DNA of 64,000 nt, taken from positions 33,738,853 to 33,802,852 of the forward strand of contig CM075773.1 in assembly GCA_037974665.1 (NCBI GenBank). Direction: 5' to 3'. The translations under genes and the position numbers were made by a program. A model generated the notes under the pieces. The model saw only the letters and a program-made list of their open reading frames with translations, ran no database searches and was not told where the DNA came from. Origin of the DNA: Ehretia macrophylla (Eukaryota > Streptophyta > Magnoliopsida > Boraginales > Ehretiaceae). This document shows, piece by piece, positions 10,716 through 24,290 of the stretch. Numbering within the stretch: the first letter of the stretch is position 1; each line of letters begins with the position of its first letter.

Positions 10716-12496
10716 GCAATTGTTATCTAACATGCCACACTTGCCTGAAATGAACCCTGGCCAGACGGTGATAGGTATCCCAATGACACAGGAAACTTTT
10801 CAATCAGGTCGAATTAATACTAGTCTCTCACATATCAATGGGATTCACAGATATAAATTTCACTGATCATGTGAGAGACTGACTCGCCGATTTGAACTGA
10901 TACAAGAATTTTCCCAATGACAAAGCATTTGGGACAGCAATTAACAAGGTAATTAAACAAAGGTTCAGAAATCATAAGTCAGTTTTCTGCCACTTTTTCA
11001 GAACACGGGGTTGGATATGCAACTTCGACAAATCACAAGATCGTGTTTTACGCATTTTATTCGTAGAACTGTTGAAATCTATAGTAGATTCTGGAAGTAG
11101 CAGAATCTTGCAATTGTAAACTAGATGCAATCCATGTTTTTTTTTTGTTGTACATATTTGCCTTTGACACAATTTGATGAAGGCGATAGTGGGAATTTTA
11201 TTGCCAAGGACATGATCTTAATATATCATATCAGTAGCCGTAGCCCCTGCTTGTTAAGTGATATTTTCCGGTCGTTCAAAAAGTCAATATAATATGAATT
11301 TGATGCTACAAAACTCCATAGGGCATCGTTGAATGAAATTGGTTTCATAACTTCTAGAGAAAAGCAATATTGCTTTTTTACTTTAATATAATTATTATTA
11401 TTATTATTTTTGAATATACACGAGAATAGATCTTGTGATCTCTCGCATATAAAAAATAAACTTAGTGACGTCAGAGATAATAAACCAAGTAAAACTTAAC
11501 CAACTTATCATGTGTTTAATTGGTGTTGGACACAAAGTAAAACTTTTACTCTCACTGGTCAAATGATGTGACCTGAACATTTCCTAGTATTTGATGTGAA
11601 ATTCTCTTTCAATTGTTCAAAGATGTTTGGCATCAACTGAGTGGCCAAATCTTTAAGGCAATAGCAGGGTTAGGAGACTCATTCCTCTGGGATACACAGG
11701 AGACTCATTCTGATCAGTTCGATCCATAATTTTTGTTCGGTAAAAATTAAAATCACACAGTTTATGAGAAATTTTTTTCAATAGAGGTTAAATATAAATT
11801 GTGTTAAAAAATATACAATTTTAACTCACTCCTTAGTGGTTCACCTTCAGGGTCAACGGACGTTATAACCTCTATTTACCTAAAAAAGGATATTCTTGTT
11901 AACACTAGAAAAAACCCTCTCTGATGAACTAGACAACTGTTGGGTTTATACCAACAAAGAAACAAGTAATAATCTAACCAACGAGAGAAGATTTTAATCG
12001 TAGAAAAAACGACATTTCGACAATAAATGCAAATCCCTCTGATATCATTTGAGAATAGTCTCATTGGGGTAGATACCCCAATCACATAAACCCTTGTGAG
12101 GATTTCACGCAGTTTCAGCAGTTCTTCCGCTTCCAGGATAAATTCTCCCTCTTCCCATGATTCTAATACTGACCCTTTTTTGTTTTTGCTAAAGGGGTTC
12201 GGAGACTGGATCAAGTGCTCCAAATTACTAGCAGTCTAAGATGAGAAACCTCTTGATAAGAATGTATAATGTCATCAAAACCTATATAATTGACTCCACC
12301 TAATGATATAAGGCTAAACTACTGCGAACCAGTATGAGTGAAGAAAATATAGAGAGCATGTCTATATTCAAGCTCTATAGCAAAATAGTTGCAGATGTAT
12401 ATACATTTTATTTCTTCTACAAGCCAGAGAGGAAACAGTTGAAGCTAGACTTTAACAAGGCCTATGGAAATCAGAAGTGTTTTTTTAGATCAAGAA
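10716..12496. other. Intergenic region
   Basis: No gene was recognised. There is a short (ATT)n run at about 11391-11411 and a T-run near 11139. Open frames on either strand lack motifs. The 3' end of the minus-strand membrane-protein pseudogene borders it on the right. Confidence 0.45.
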
Positions 12497-14775
12497 TCAC
12501 CCTTCTATATCAAGACGCAGCTCCCTGGAACCATTAGAATGTCTGACATTTCTGTTTATAGAATTGGAAGCCATGGCTTGATCTTTAATGAAAGCACGCC
12601 ACTCATCAATGTATGGAGCCTTATCAGGACCAAGACCTGGAAATTGATCACAATGCTGCTGAAGGAATCTGAGAATATCTTCAGTTTCACCCAGAAGTCG
12701 AGCTGCGACTCTCACACTCTTCCCCCTCTCCTCAATGGCACTCGAATGACACTTCATTATGATGATACGAGGTAGATTTGTAACACAAGCAGAGAAAATA
12801 TCTGCAACCATGTTGGATGTTCGCATGAAAAGTGTTTCACCTGCGTCATTGATGCTGCTATTATACTCTAGCAGTAAGGTTTGGCTTATTCTGTACATGG
12901 AATTGGCTGCTATTACCTTAGCACGCCAGTTGAGTGGGTTTTCAGCCAAACTACTATCATTCGCGTTTCTCTTGAAGGACATTACGATCTCTTCAGCACT
13001 TCTAGCAAGCCGTTCAAGAACCTCGTTGCTGGTTTTTGCTTTATGTGTCATTTTGTGGAGATCCTTATTCAGCCACTTGTGATATAGTTCAATTTCAACC
13101 CACACAAATTCTGCTGCATCACTGGCAGTCTGCAATGTTCTTTTCGCATCAAGGCTTCTTTCTATGAGGCGTGCATATGGAAGACCTTTGGCCACTCTTA
13201 GTAAGAGCTGACTAACCATGCGAGTATCAACTTTTGGTAGAGCAATGGCGATGCTTGTTAATGTGACTATGGGCAGAGTCCAGCAATTAGGAGGTTCTTC
13301 AGTATTTAGACGCGGAACTTGATCACTATCAAACTCTGCCACCCCCTTGAAGCTAATGGGATACCTTAAAAGCTGCAAAAAGTTTTTAGGCTGATGTTTT
13401 CCTCCCTTCTGAATCCACCAACTATACGAATTGTAAATTTCCTTCAAAAACTTCTGGGGCAGTTCATCCTCACCTTCAAGAAGCAACACGTGCGCGCTAA
13501 GATCTGGCTCCATAGCAGGCTCTGGTTCAGATTCATTATGCCTCCCAAAACAACAGGCTCCATAGCAGGCTCTGGTTCAGATTCATTATGCCTCCCAAAA
13601 CAACAGAAACATGGCCACAAAGTAACAATCATGACGAGGGCAAACATCAAGTGAAAAAATTTACTCATAATGACCGTAACTTTCTGAACTATAATACACA
13701 GGTTGAGTATTCGGTTTCTTGTATCCTGCATAAGTTTTCTGCAGCGCCGACCTTTAACTGGCAAAGCCAACGGTTTCTCCTTCCATTCAATCAGCCTCTG
13801 AGTCCAATAGCTCTCTACCTTGAATTTATTTCGGTAGATGTTGGTAAAACTCATGGAAGTAATGACTATTAATCTGGATGCAGGGGCTATTGTGCCTATG
13901 ATCGTGCACAAGGACTGGATCGCTAAGATGAGATAGATGGACCACCCATAATCTGAGTGGCTTCCTTTCTCATCTGCATTTATGTAGCAATCGAGCACTG
14001 CTGTCGTGAAGAAAATAGAACTAGTTATGCATAGCCCTGCTGAAGTGAAGCATGTCACAGAGCGCGCGATCACAAACTGAGGATCACCGCTTTCTGCCAT
14101 CACCCAATAGATCTTTAAACGTTCTTTCAGCTTATCAACTGTGAACATTTCCTGATCTTCTAATCCGAGAGTTGAAGCCTTCTTGTGTAACTCGTTGTAC
14201 TTGAGCTCCAAATGTTTTCTGGTGGTTGGGACCGTGACAGCCGAGAAACTCAATATTCCAAACAGTTGAAGCATAAAACATATAGCCTGGATCTGTGACG
14301 ATAACACTAAGGTGCTAATTACACCAGTTGATATCTGGATGATAACGTTCACAGAGAGCGTGACTACGAGGATGCCCATGGCTGCAAGATTCGCCAACAG
14401 ATCTCCATCGTTCATGGACCCAACAAAGGGCATAAAATTAGCCATTGCAGTGCAAATGAAAACAACGCTGCTAAGTTTCGCGAGCTGATCAGTGCAGCCT
14501 GGCATGGATGTACTTAGATCCAATGGAAGCTTCACTGCCACAGCTAACAAGGTCAAGGAAGCAGCATTGATGGTGAAATATTTGCAGGGAATCTAGCGCT
14601 TCTTTTCGTGAAAACCAAGAATGGTATCAGCAGCCATTGCAAGCGAGCACGCCATAGATGCAGCCGCGATGTACAAGCCGATTACAGGCATTGGAGCACT
14701 ATATCTTTTCTGTTCATTTTCCTGTTCCACACACTGGTTGTAGTAAGGACATTCCAAGCAGGAAGAAATGTTCAT
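12497..14775 (-). pseudogene. Plant multi-pass membrane protein of unknown function, broken
   Basis: This is one long intronless minus-strand reading frame of a plant-specific family with no assigned function. It has a Cys-rich start (MNISSCLECPYYNQC) and at least six hydrophobic segments (for example YSAPMPVIGLYIAAASMACS and NAASLTLLAVAVKLPLDL). A long hydrophilic C-terminal half ends RELRLDIEG. The frame is broken twice. A TAG at 14593-14595 sits where relatives (recalled, not searched) have Trp before an I/FPCK motif. An exact 50-bp tandem duplication (13511-13560 and 13561-13610) shifts the frame after CFCCFGRHNESEPEPAMEP. All remaining stretches read well, so decay is recent. Met 14823 could be an earlier start. 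Confidence 0.8.
13511..13610. repeat. Exact 50-bp tandem duplication
   Basis: The 50 bases from 13511 (catagcaggctctggttcag...) are repeated from 13561 and diverge only at the end of the second copy. Because 50 is not a multiple of three, the duplication shifts the reading frame of the membrane-protein gene. Confidence 0.9.
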
Positions 14776-14823
14776 TTTCTTCTGCTTGAGGTTTTGTTGT
14801 TCTGTATAAAATAGAATTCTCAA

Positions 14824-15914
14824 CTCTCTACCACGTTAGATGAGAAACTATTTTCAGAAACAAGATATGCTTCTGCTATCAATGAAATAGTTCCAGGAAC
14901 TAAGAAATTGTTTGTCAACTGAAGTGAGGAGGAAGTACTATCACCTGATATAAATCCTTTTCTAGGATTAAACTAAATTATAGCCCGAAAGCTGAAATTT
15001 GACTTTAGACAAATGTAGATATTGCTGGGTCGTGGTGTAGCGAAATGATAAAGTCGAAACAGTATTACACGGCTAAAATAAGAGTACCAGATATAAATTC
15101 AAAAAAAAAAAAAAATTCTGAAATTTCCAGGAACTTCTGGAGCATGATGCAAATGGTGAACATTCCTGTCGATAACTTTCAACGGGTATAACTTTCACCG
15201 GGTATATTCTTATGGAGCTATATTTCATATACATTTAAAAACCTTGATCAACAGATGAACCCGACATAGTTTGACATTTCAAAGTCAACTCATTCATCTT
15301 ATAAGTGATAATATATATTGATTTAATCAAATTTTCAAAATGATATTGACATTGCAAGAGATACTACGACTTAGAAAGCATATTTAATTCCAACAAGCAA
15401 TACTTGAAATTGACATAAACATACTATACAGAGTGAAAAACTGACCATTTGAATATAAATTGTTACTGATAAATGATTATTAAGTCCAGTGACCAAGTCG
15501 ACAAAGTCAGGTGACCATTGCACGTCTTCAGGCAGGATCAGCATGGTTGCTACCTGTCTTAGAACTGCAATACACTACTACAATTTCTTTGATTTGAGAA
15601 AGGGTGGACATTAAAACTTGCAATAAAACTGAAACAATCATTTTTCTTTATGTGCCCCTCAAAATTTGCAGCACTAATTTTCAATTCTCTAATGGTACAA
15701 GCATACAATCCTAATATTCAAGAAATTTTCCTCAACCTATGAATAATGATGCTTCTCGTATTGCAAAATAAGAGCTACCCTGTTTTAAATAAACCATCCT
15801 CCATAAAAAGTGTATAAGAAAAGGAAAACGAAAATGATTTGATTCCAGCATGTGTTCTGCTGGAGTTGAACTAGTAGTACAACAAAACTATTAAAGTCAG
15901 AATTATTCCCATCT
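14824..15914. other. Intergenic region between two minus-strand genes
   Basis: This stretch holds the upstream region of the membrane-protein pseudogene and the 3' flank of the Nup50-type gene. An A-tract at about 15101-15115 follows sequence that vaguely resembles a SINE, but without a good B box or target duplication. No coding sequence was recognised. Confidence 0.4.
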
Positions 15915-18900
15915 TCAGGCTGCGGGTGCGTACTCTTGAATGATTGCAGCTAATTTGTTCCGATCTTCCTCAGTTTTGGTTCTGATCAAGAAGGTCCGTG
16001 CCACAACACTGTCATTGTTGTCACCATCACCCTAAACAAGAGAAAAGAAACATCACTTCCATTACAAAGTGCATGATTTTGAATACAAAATATAGATGAA
16101 GTTCTGGGGTAAGCATTGCTTTCCTTCCCTAGTAAAAGACTTCTATGTCCAAGCAACAATTTTTACGTCTTATTAATCGGTATCACGAGACACCAGATAA
16201 TTCAGTATGAAGCGTATTGAAACAAAAGGAAAACAGAACACGAGGGTAGGATAAGATAAAATCAAGTTTTTCTTTTTTCCATTTATACATCAATTTCCCT
16301 TTTCAAATTTAAGAGAGCGCACAAAAATAAGAAAAATATATGAATGATGGGAAAGTTTGACAGGTTTCTAGACATTTGCCGTTTTCTTTTTTCCGTAATC
16401 TTCTTTCTCTTTCTCAAGTCTATGAAGTATGAACCAAGTAGAGAGTGAAATTTGCAAGAATTCGTTATAATACTAAGAAAATGATAGTAAAACAACACAA
16501 GTTTGGCCGAATGTTAATAGCCACATCCACATCTAGTTGTATACAAGTCTATGTCCTCACAAAAGAAGAATCCATCGTTGGAGAAAGACGGGATGAAGGT
16601 GGGCGGAGGCAAGGCAAAAAGGATGGCTGGATTTCTGATTTAACATGTGAGTAGGTCTAGAAATAAAAATAAAAGATGGTCTAAAAAGCAGATATAGTTA
16701 GTAAACATGTATTACCGAGGTATGAAATATTGCAACAATGGAGTTCTTCTGCATATTTGTCTTGATGCCAGGATACAACAATGCATTAAGCAACACCTTT
16801 CCCACCTGCAAAAAAGCACGCCCAACAAGAAAGGTTACAAAGTGGCTCGAGTACTCATATTTAACAAAAAGCGGTGCCTTACAGCATCTCTAGAAATTTT
16901 TAATCTCATAATTCTCTGTTGAGCATAGCTATAGGCTTTCCTCCCTTCAAGTTCAAGCAATTTTTTGAGTTACTTATTGTAACCAATGTGGCAGCTCTCT
17001 AGTCTCCTTTCTTCCCTCCCTCTATCTTATACATACATTCATATTTTTGTGCGTAGCAGGAGCTTCGTATAATAGATTGCCCTTATTAAAAATAAAGATT
17101 TAGATAGAACGATGCTCATGAAATATTACAGTTCATTCAATTTCTGATGTCAGGGGAACCCAAATCTTACTCAACTTGATATCAGCCAATGAGGATTTAT
17201 GTCAACAGCTCTTTAGAACTTGAACAAATAATTGTGTTAGATTATATTTCATGCAATACAGAAACTGCATATGGAAGAGCATGAGCTAGCATCAACTGTA
17301 AAACGTTTCCTGTTGGATGCGTTTGAATTGAGATATGAAAGAATCTATATACACTATCCTGTAAATCAGGTAGCCTAATTCTTAATCTCTTATTAATTTT
17401 TCTATAGATCTCTGAATCAAATACTAAACAAGAGAAAGTTCTTTGTACTTATTTAATAAATAAAATGTTAAGAGTACTCTCTAACTACCTTGCAACAGAA
17501 AAGAAAAGTTGAATATGAAATATGTGAAATACTGAACAAATAGCAAATATTTAAGATTGCAAACTGCAGATTAAATTTGTAAACAAATAATCACAAGATG
17601 CAAGAAGGGATAAGCAAAAGAAAAACCCGTAAATTCCAATTATATTATCATCATCCAATTCAGTATCAAATTTGTGGGATCAGCATAGAGGAGAAGGGAA
17701 CCTACATCATTCCGAACAACAAGAGTTGGTTTAGATTCTTTTGTACCCTTGCTAAATCCCTCCTTACATTTGATGGAAAGTTGACCCATGCCTCTATCCT
17801 TCCACGTATCTTTATCTGCCGGATCAGTCGACTGTGTCACATTCAAAAAAGCATTAGAATAGAGCACCACGATAATAAATTCAATTTAAGAAATTCAAGA
17901 ATACTTGCAATAAGTGCAATTCCTGAGCAAATACAATATCATAGGAAAATCACATTATTATAAATTATGCTAAAATAATATACTAGGTATGACATATATA
18001 AAGTTTTCCCTCTTGACAGGATTCTACTATGTAGCCAGAAACAATAAAATAGAAGTCAGTTTTGAAGACAGGCTCAGATCAAGCGCAATATTTCCCATTT
18101 TTGGTATTAAGGAATGAGACATACACCTTACCACATCATAAAGCCTTTTCCTGTTAAATGCATGTAAGTAATTGAAATAGTATATCTCTATCCGACGCAC
18201 ACAAATAACATAATTAATCGTATGTAATGGATAATTTAGTGCCAACTATTCACATCAAGAGACCAAAAACAGAGCCAATCAATCCTGATACCAGCAAAAT
18301 GCAATAACCTAGAGGAACTAGAAAACTAAATTTATGTATACTACCTAAACATTCAATGCAAGTTCTTCACAACAAATTAGATCATGTATGAAGATTACCT
18401 TCACATAGAGTTTGCATTTGACTTCATGTACCACAAGAATTCCCTTCTCTTCAGTCTTTTTCACAGATGGGCTGCTTGGCTGCTCCACATCCTCCTCTGT
18501 GTCCAAATATTAGAGATATTAAAAGAAGGCAAGGAAAAAGGCCCAGATGCCAAGATCAATCAACAAGTTTGAGCTGCATGAAATGATCATACTACTTCAA
18601 ACTAAAACAACAGACAGACATGTCAAAGAATGATGATGATTCTGAAAAGTGCAAGCAACATGTGCACTGCATATGTTCTGATGACCGTCCAATGTAAGAA
18701 GATATGTTTCCTTTCAGGGGAAGAAAAGAAGAGAAATGAAGCTGTGAAGTCAAACATGTCGATCTCATCGAAAGGAGCACATATTCACAGAAAAAATTCA
18801 AGCAATCCAGGCTACAGGAATTTAACTATGATGACTCTTATCATATAGGCAGCAGTGTGCAAGACCAATTCTTTAGATCACTAATTCATATTATATAGCT

Positions 18901-21900
18901 AACTGACAATGTCCCTGACCAATATCAGTTACAGTCTCTGGTGAGTCTTGCAACACTAGGCATAAGCCATCCTAAGATGAAAATCCATTGGCCATAAACA
19001 CTGAAGTTTTTTAAATACTTTGGTTATTTATCTTATAAAACTTTTTATGGTCCCTTATCCACTTAATAAAGATTCAGACTTCAGGTCCCAGCTCTTCTAT
19101 ACCACCAGGCAACTAGACAAGAAGGAACCGAAAAGAAAAATCAAAGGTAGAGTTTTTCTTCGTTAGCTCTATATAAATTTTATTTTTTCAAACAAAGATT
19201 AACTTGCTCCTGCCCAAACCCCAGACAACCTTTCACTGCTTAATCGAGCCCATCTGAATCCTCTAAATTGAAAAGTTGCTTTTTCTGTTCACCATGCCAG
19301 ATTGGTTTGATTTAAAACAACAAAAGTTACATATTGAGAGGGATTGACAATTATACCATAAAGCGTTGAATGATAGATGAATATTAATGCCGAGCTCAAA
19401 CTATGACAAGCATACAGACTGGAGAGAGAGAGAGAGAGAGTATTTCACTTTATTAGCTTGTAAGCTGATGAATGCACCCGAATTCTTAGATAACTTTATG
19501 AAAACGAGTGAAATAATCAATTTAAGAAAACATACCTAACTTTATGAAATGAGTGAAAAAATCAATTTGAGAAAACATACTTAAAACTAGAAAACAAATA
19601 TAAAGCTTCTTGTCTTACCAGCATCTTCCTCATTTGAAGCATTATGGTTTAGGGGAACTGAATTTTGACTGGTTGGAACTGAAGTTTGGATCCCTGCGCA
19701 AAGACATAAAGCAAGACACTCAGAAACCCCATCAACTCAGTTGATGATACATCGTATGATTACAGTTTATTCCAGATAAGCCAATAAGAATATAAGATTG
19801 TTTCTCCAGTCCAATTCACCTAATTTGATGCCATACCAACCACTCCACAAGATGACACAATAGGCTTCTAAAGGTCAACAATGACAAACATTAACTATAA
19901 TTGCTCATTTACATGTCAGGACTACAACATTAATTTCATGGTCCAACATGTTTAGATTATTGAAATCGTCAATAACTTTTCAAGGGCAACAAATATAAAC
20001 GTGTTGATACAGCAATATTCATTACAATAAAAGAAGACAAGAAAATATGAAACAATCAACCATAGAAGGAGTTCCTTCGCCAACAATGTGTGCTACAAAT
20101 GATTATGGGTAAATTTCTTTCTTCTCCTTACAACTTGACCTTGCTGTCCTTCGAGTAATGAAACAAACTGAGCCTGGCTGCAACTTCGTCTTGAAAAACC
20201 AGAAGGAGGCAAGACTTGCACAATCTAAGCACCTAACAATTAGCATGAGGGTAATCAATGACCTTTCAATTCCAGGTTTATCTGGAGGTGCCTTAGGTTG
20301 TAAAGGCCAAAGAAGAGCAGGCGCAAGTTGAAACCATAAAGCTTCATTGAAAGATTTATTATCTTCAAGCATCATATATGACTCTAAGGATGTCATGTTA
20401 ATGGTTTAACAAAAGTACTAGTGAGCCAATCGTATAGCAATAATAACTTCTTGAGTTTCATTTCTTTAATAGAAAAAAAAATCTACAATATTAACAGATA
20501 TCATCCAATAGATTTCTGTCATGCTATCCTCAGAATCCCTTGCTGGAAGATCTCATGACAACTGTTAAAAATTGGGGTAACATTCACTACTCGTAATTAA
20601 ATATGCAATTAAAAGAGTATCAGGTTAATAGATTCAGCTGCAGGAGGTGATAAGGTCTTCGCAGATGTCTTGTAAACCACGCTTTCCATAGGGAGTGCAT
20701 ATTCTAGTTTTGAACATCAACAAATGATGTAAATGCCTTAGATTAGGCAAGTGGTTTCGAGAGTGCCCAATTACGCTTTTATGCATGCATGCATTTTCTA
20801 GGTTAAGTAATCATCACATCCTCCAATATGCATAAACAATTTGTTCAACTGAAAGAAAATTATATTAAGGGAAAATATCAAATGCGTGATACATAACTAT
20901 ATTTGGAAATAAATAATATGCTCTTTTCAATTTTTTTTTTTTGGTCATAAGTGGAAATATGTAATAAGTTCACATAAAAACACAACACATGAACCTGAAG
21001 CTTACCCAGGAAAGTACCTACCAAATGAGAAAGGGGATTTATTGTTAAAGGTAACTCCTGAGTTCAATGAACTCCCAAAGCTTGCAGTTGTGCTTCCTTG
21101 AGCAATCCCAGCTTTGTCAGAATATGATTTACTATCTGTTTCCTTACATCCAAATAGAAGGCTGTTTTGAGATCCTGAACTCCATGAACTTCCAAACCTT
21201 ACACTTGTACCCGCCGCAGTACTCGAAGGTTTTTCGGAAGCCAATTTATTATCAGTTTCCTTACTTTCGGAAAGAATACTCTTTTCAGCTGCAGTGGATC
21301 CCAGTGCAGATAAACTCTCTCCTTTTGCAGCATTTGCTTTCAGCCAATTGACAACGTCGCTAAATTTCCGCTGAAATCAGCAACACATCAATATTCCATA
21401 AAATACATTACTGACATCCCATGATGTTATGCATGCACATATACCTAATCCCTCACCCTGGGACCCCCTTCCAGAAATTAAGAATAAAATTGAATTGCCA
21501 TATTTATATTGCAAATGAGCTTTTGATTGGATGAAATAACATATGCTATTTTTAAATACACAAAGAATGTCTAAAATTTCTAAAATTCTAATGATCTTTC
21601 TGCTCAACGTACTTGACACCTAGTATTAGATACAAACATGAACAATATAATAAATCAGAAAGGAAAAATCAAATATTGCATCAAATATGCAATATTCATA
21701 ATATACAAATCAAATATTGCATCAAATATGCAATATTCATAATATACAAGGAATACTAAAGTACTAAACAACCACGAGCTTCATACACGTTTAAAGTGTA
21801 ATAGTGCTAAGAACAACTTCAGACTCCATAAGAGAATTGTTCAGAATTACCATGATGAGTGAAGCATGATTTAGATAGTCTTGTACTCCATCTTCCCATA

Positions 21901-23121
21901 GTTCCTCAGGGTGGTTTTGTAGTTGAACTTGGACCCAACTGCTCAGATAACCAAAATTTAGTGTTGCTTTGGGCAACATTTCAAAATAGGTACCAAATAT
22001 AACAAAATTTGAGTACGAAATTTTGTAGTAACTTTTAAGAAATTTAACCACAATTACTTGGAATATAATGGAACTTGTTACTAAAAGGAAGAGGGGAAGG
22101 CTCCACTTAAATAAAGATGTAACAGGCCTCACAATACATTCAACTAATACCAATCACAGAAAGAAAGGTAGACCTTGCAAATTGAGAATTCAGAGCTCTA
22201 ACATGTTCCCTCGATATTTCAGCCCGCTCGATATCTAATGGCGGAGTCATCCCCTGTTGCTGCTGCTGCTGGGATGGTTCTGCCCTATTAGCATCAAAAG
22301 GTGAACCCACCAATATTCTTTTACTCTGCATAGTAGACAATAATAGGGTGAACTAGGAACAGAAACATAAACATTCAAACAATAATCACCACTTCGTCGT
22401 AAAAAGAAACACTAATAGGCACTAAAGCACACTCGTAAAGAGATGCCACCAGCCCTGGCACGCACAAGCAAAACACACGTTAGGTAGCAAATGATAATCA
22501 GTCGTGTATAGAAAGAAAAAGAATACATTTTCAAGCAAATTGTACTCCATTGTTGCTCAAAGTGCAGGAAAATTTGTCCATATAGCAATAACCAAGCTTC
22601 CATCTAAAACGCATCACGCAGCCAAAAACTATAATTATAACACTCTTTCCTCACACACAAACACACACACATGGGTGCGTGTGTGTTGAACAGATATTTG
22701 ACCGCAGCTTGTGCAAAGATTGGTTCTTTGAAGCTTCGTGATTTCAGAGTGGAAATTATATGAAGTAAGCATTAATACATACATACACACACAAACACAC
22801 ACACACACACATACAATTTGAAATCACAAAGCTTCATTAATGCATACATACATACATACATAACACACACACAAACACATACAAATTGAAATCACAAAGC
22901 TTCAAAGAACCAATCTTTGTACAAGCTACAAACACATGTATGTGCAGATATCCACATGTCTATACATACACAAAATACACTTAAAATCTAATACTTGAAA
23001 AAACAAAAGGTAATTAAAGTGGATAAATAAATAAATAAATAAGAAAAATTGAGCTGACCACTGAGTCCTTGAGAACTGGGTTCGATTCCGATGAGGCAAA
23101 CCGCTTCGTTCCTCTCATCAT
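15915..23121 (-). CDS. NUP50: Nup50-type nucleoporin with Ran-binding (RanBD1) domain
   Basis: Nine exons, all with GT-AG borders and matching phases: 23121-23059, 22325-22174, 21938-21851, 21370-21022, 19693-19619, 18496-18399, 17831-17706, 16805-16716, 16031-15915. They give a 385-aa protein. The N-terminus (MMRGTKRFASSESN) and a conserved block (SREHVRALNSQFA, then SWVQVQLQNHPEELWEDGVQ) precede a Ser/Phe-Gly-rich segment with several FG dipeptides (about 102-217). A C-terminal RanBD1 fold follows (about 255-383), with DTWKDRGMGQLSIKCKEG, LLNALLYPGIKTNMQKNS and a TFLIRTKTEEDRNKLAAI end helix. Such proteins sit at the nuclear basket and help importin release through Ran-GTP. The frame is intact although both neighbouring genes are decayed. 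ATG 23118 is an alternative start. Confidence 0.9.
21669..21749. repeat. Two tandem copies of a 40-bp unit in a NUP50 intron
   Basis: The unit atcaaatattgcatcaaata... with gcaatattcataatatacaa occurs twice in direct succession inside intron 3. It has no effect on exons. Confidence 0.7.
22640..22880. repeat. (CA)n/(CATA)n tracts with duplicated block in NUP50 intron 1
   Basis: Several CA and CATA microsatellite runs surround two copies of a block containing attgaaatcacaaagcttca. The block is flanked by a 38-bp inverted repeat (22707-22744 and 22889-22926) that could fold into a hairpin in the transcript. Confidence 0.7.
22707..22926. repeat. 38-bp inverted repeat pair within NUP50 intron 1
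   Basis: The arm at 22707-22744 (gcttgtgcaaagattggttc...) is the reverse complement of 22889-22926 with two mismatches. A loop of about 144 bp rich in CA repeats separates the arms. Confidence 0.75.
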
Positions 23122-24290
23122 TGTTGCGATTATTGTAATTGTGAAAAAATTTGGGGTGTTTTTTAGGAAAAAAATGTAAAATTTAGGGGTTTTTTAATTT
23201 TGGGGCTATGAAATTAGGGTTATAATTATTCTGTTTAAAAGAAGAGAGGAAAAATATGAAGAAGAAGAAGAAGAAGGGAAGATCCTAGCCGTTGAGTTCA
23301 GGTGGGCTCTTGCATTGTATATATGAGCCGTTGATCGATTAATTTCATGTGGGAAATAATGTACATGATGGACACGTGATGGTCACAAGGCAGCTGGGAC
23401 CCACTAAACACTTACTGAGATTTTGGCACGGAGCATCATGGAGTACAATTTTTTTTTTTTTTTTTTTTTAATAACAATTAACTCATCATATCGCATGGGT
23501 TAAAAATATATTAGTTTCGAGCTTAATTTTTTTTTTTTCTTAATAGGCTATTATTTTATCCCTCCACTTAACCCTTTTAAAAGACAACATGGACTACAAA
23601 CTTGTACTTAGTCTTATGGATTACATATTGAGAATTAGGTGACTACCGGTTCTTATTGCCATATTATTGGTTTATGTAATTTTAGTCCATTAGTTTGATT
23701 TATGGAAAAAAAAATTCATTATAATTTGTTTATTGTCATATTATTATAAATTACGATAGATAAAATATTTTTTTCTAAATTCTTCTTGTTTATTTTGTCT
23801 TTAGAACAGGTTTAGGATAATCATTTTTTTTTTTTGTAAAATAAGCTAAATAAATTTAAACAAACGAGCTCTCAATTTGATTATAATATCTACGTAAATA
23901 GAAGTTTTCAACATACTGTAAATTGAGAATTGAAAGCTTCGTTAGCATGTAAGTTTTGAATAAGGCATTTCCATGACCATACTATGATTGAAATCCTTCC
24001 ACCAAAGATTAGAAGGAGAAAGCACTTATGATTGAATTCTACTTCTCTACTTGAATATAATTTGCCAATCAAAATTTACATTTTTTTTTTTTTTTTTTCT
24101 GTGATTTGCAATTACAGATAAACTAACTCTAAAAACAACACAAGATAACTAACAATCCCCTGTCTTGCATATTAAGAAATGATGAATATCAAAAAACAAC
24201 TCTCCTCCTCCTACCTAATTAAGTTTTTGAGTGGTTCAGAGTAATGCCTTAGTTTCATCATCTTCTGACGACCTCTTACCGGCTCTAAAA
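23122..24290. promoter_or_regulatory. Upstream region of NUP50 and 3' flank of the transporter gene
   Basis: This is non-coding. On the NUP50 side there is a G-box core (CACGTG, 23373-23378), two copies of agccgttga (about 23288 and 23325) and a (GAA)n run at about 23260-23276. Further right are long T-tracts (about 23451-23470 and 24081-24099). The regulatory use of the G-box is inference. Confidence 0.4.

Noticed and set aside
11876-12223. 115-residue minus-strand frame
   Set aside because: No similarity recognised and it lies in the 3' flank of the membrane-protein pseudogene.
15025-15115. Possible SINE ending in an A-tract
   Set aside because: No acceptable B box and no convincing target duplication around it.
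20103-20396. 97-residue minus-strand frame inside a NUP50 intron
   Set aside because: The neighbouring exons join in phase without it and no conserved block is visible.
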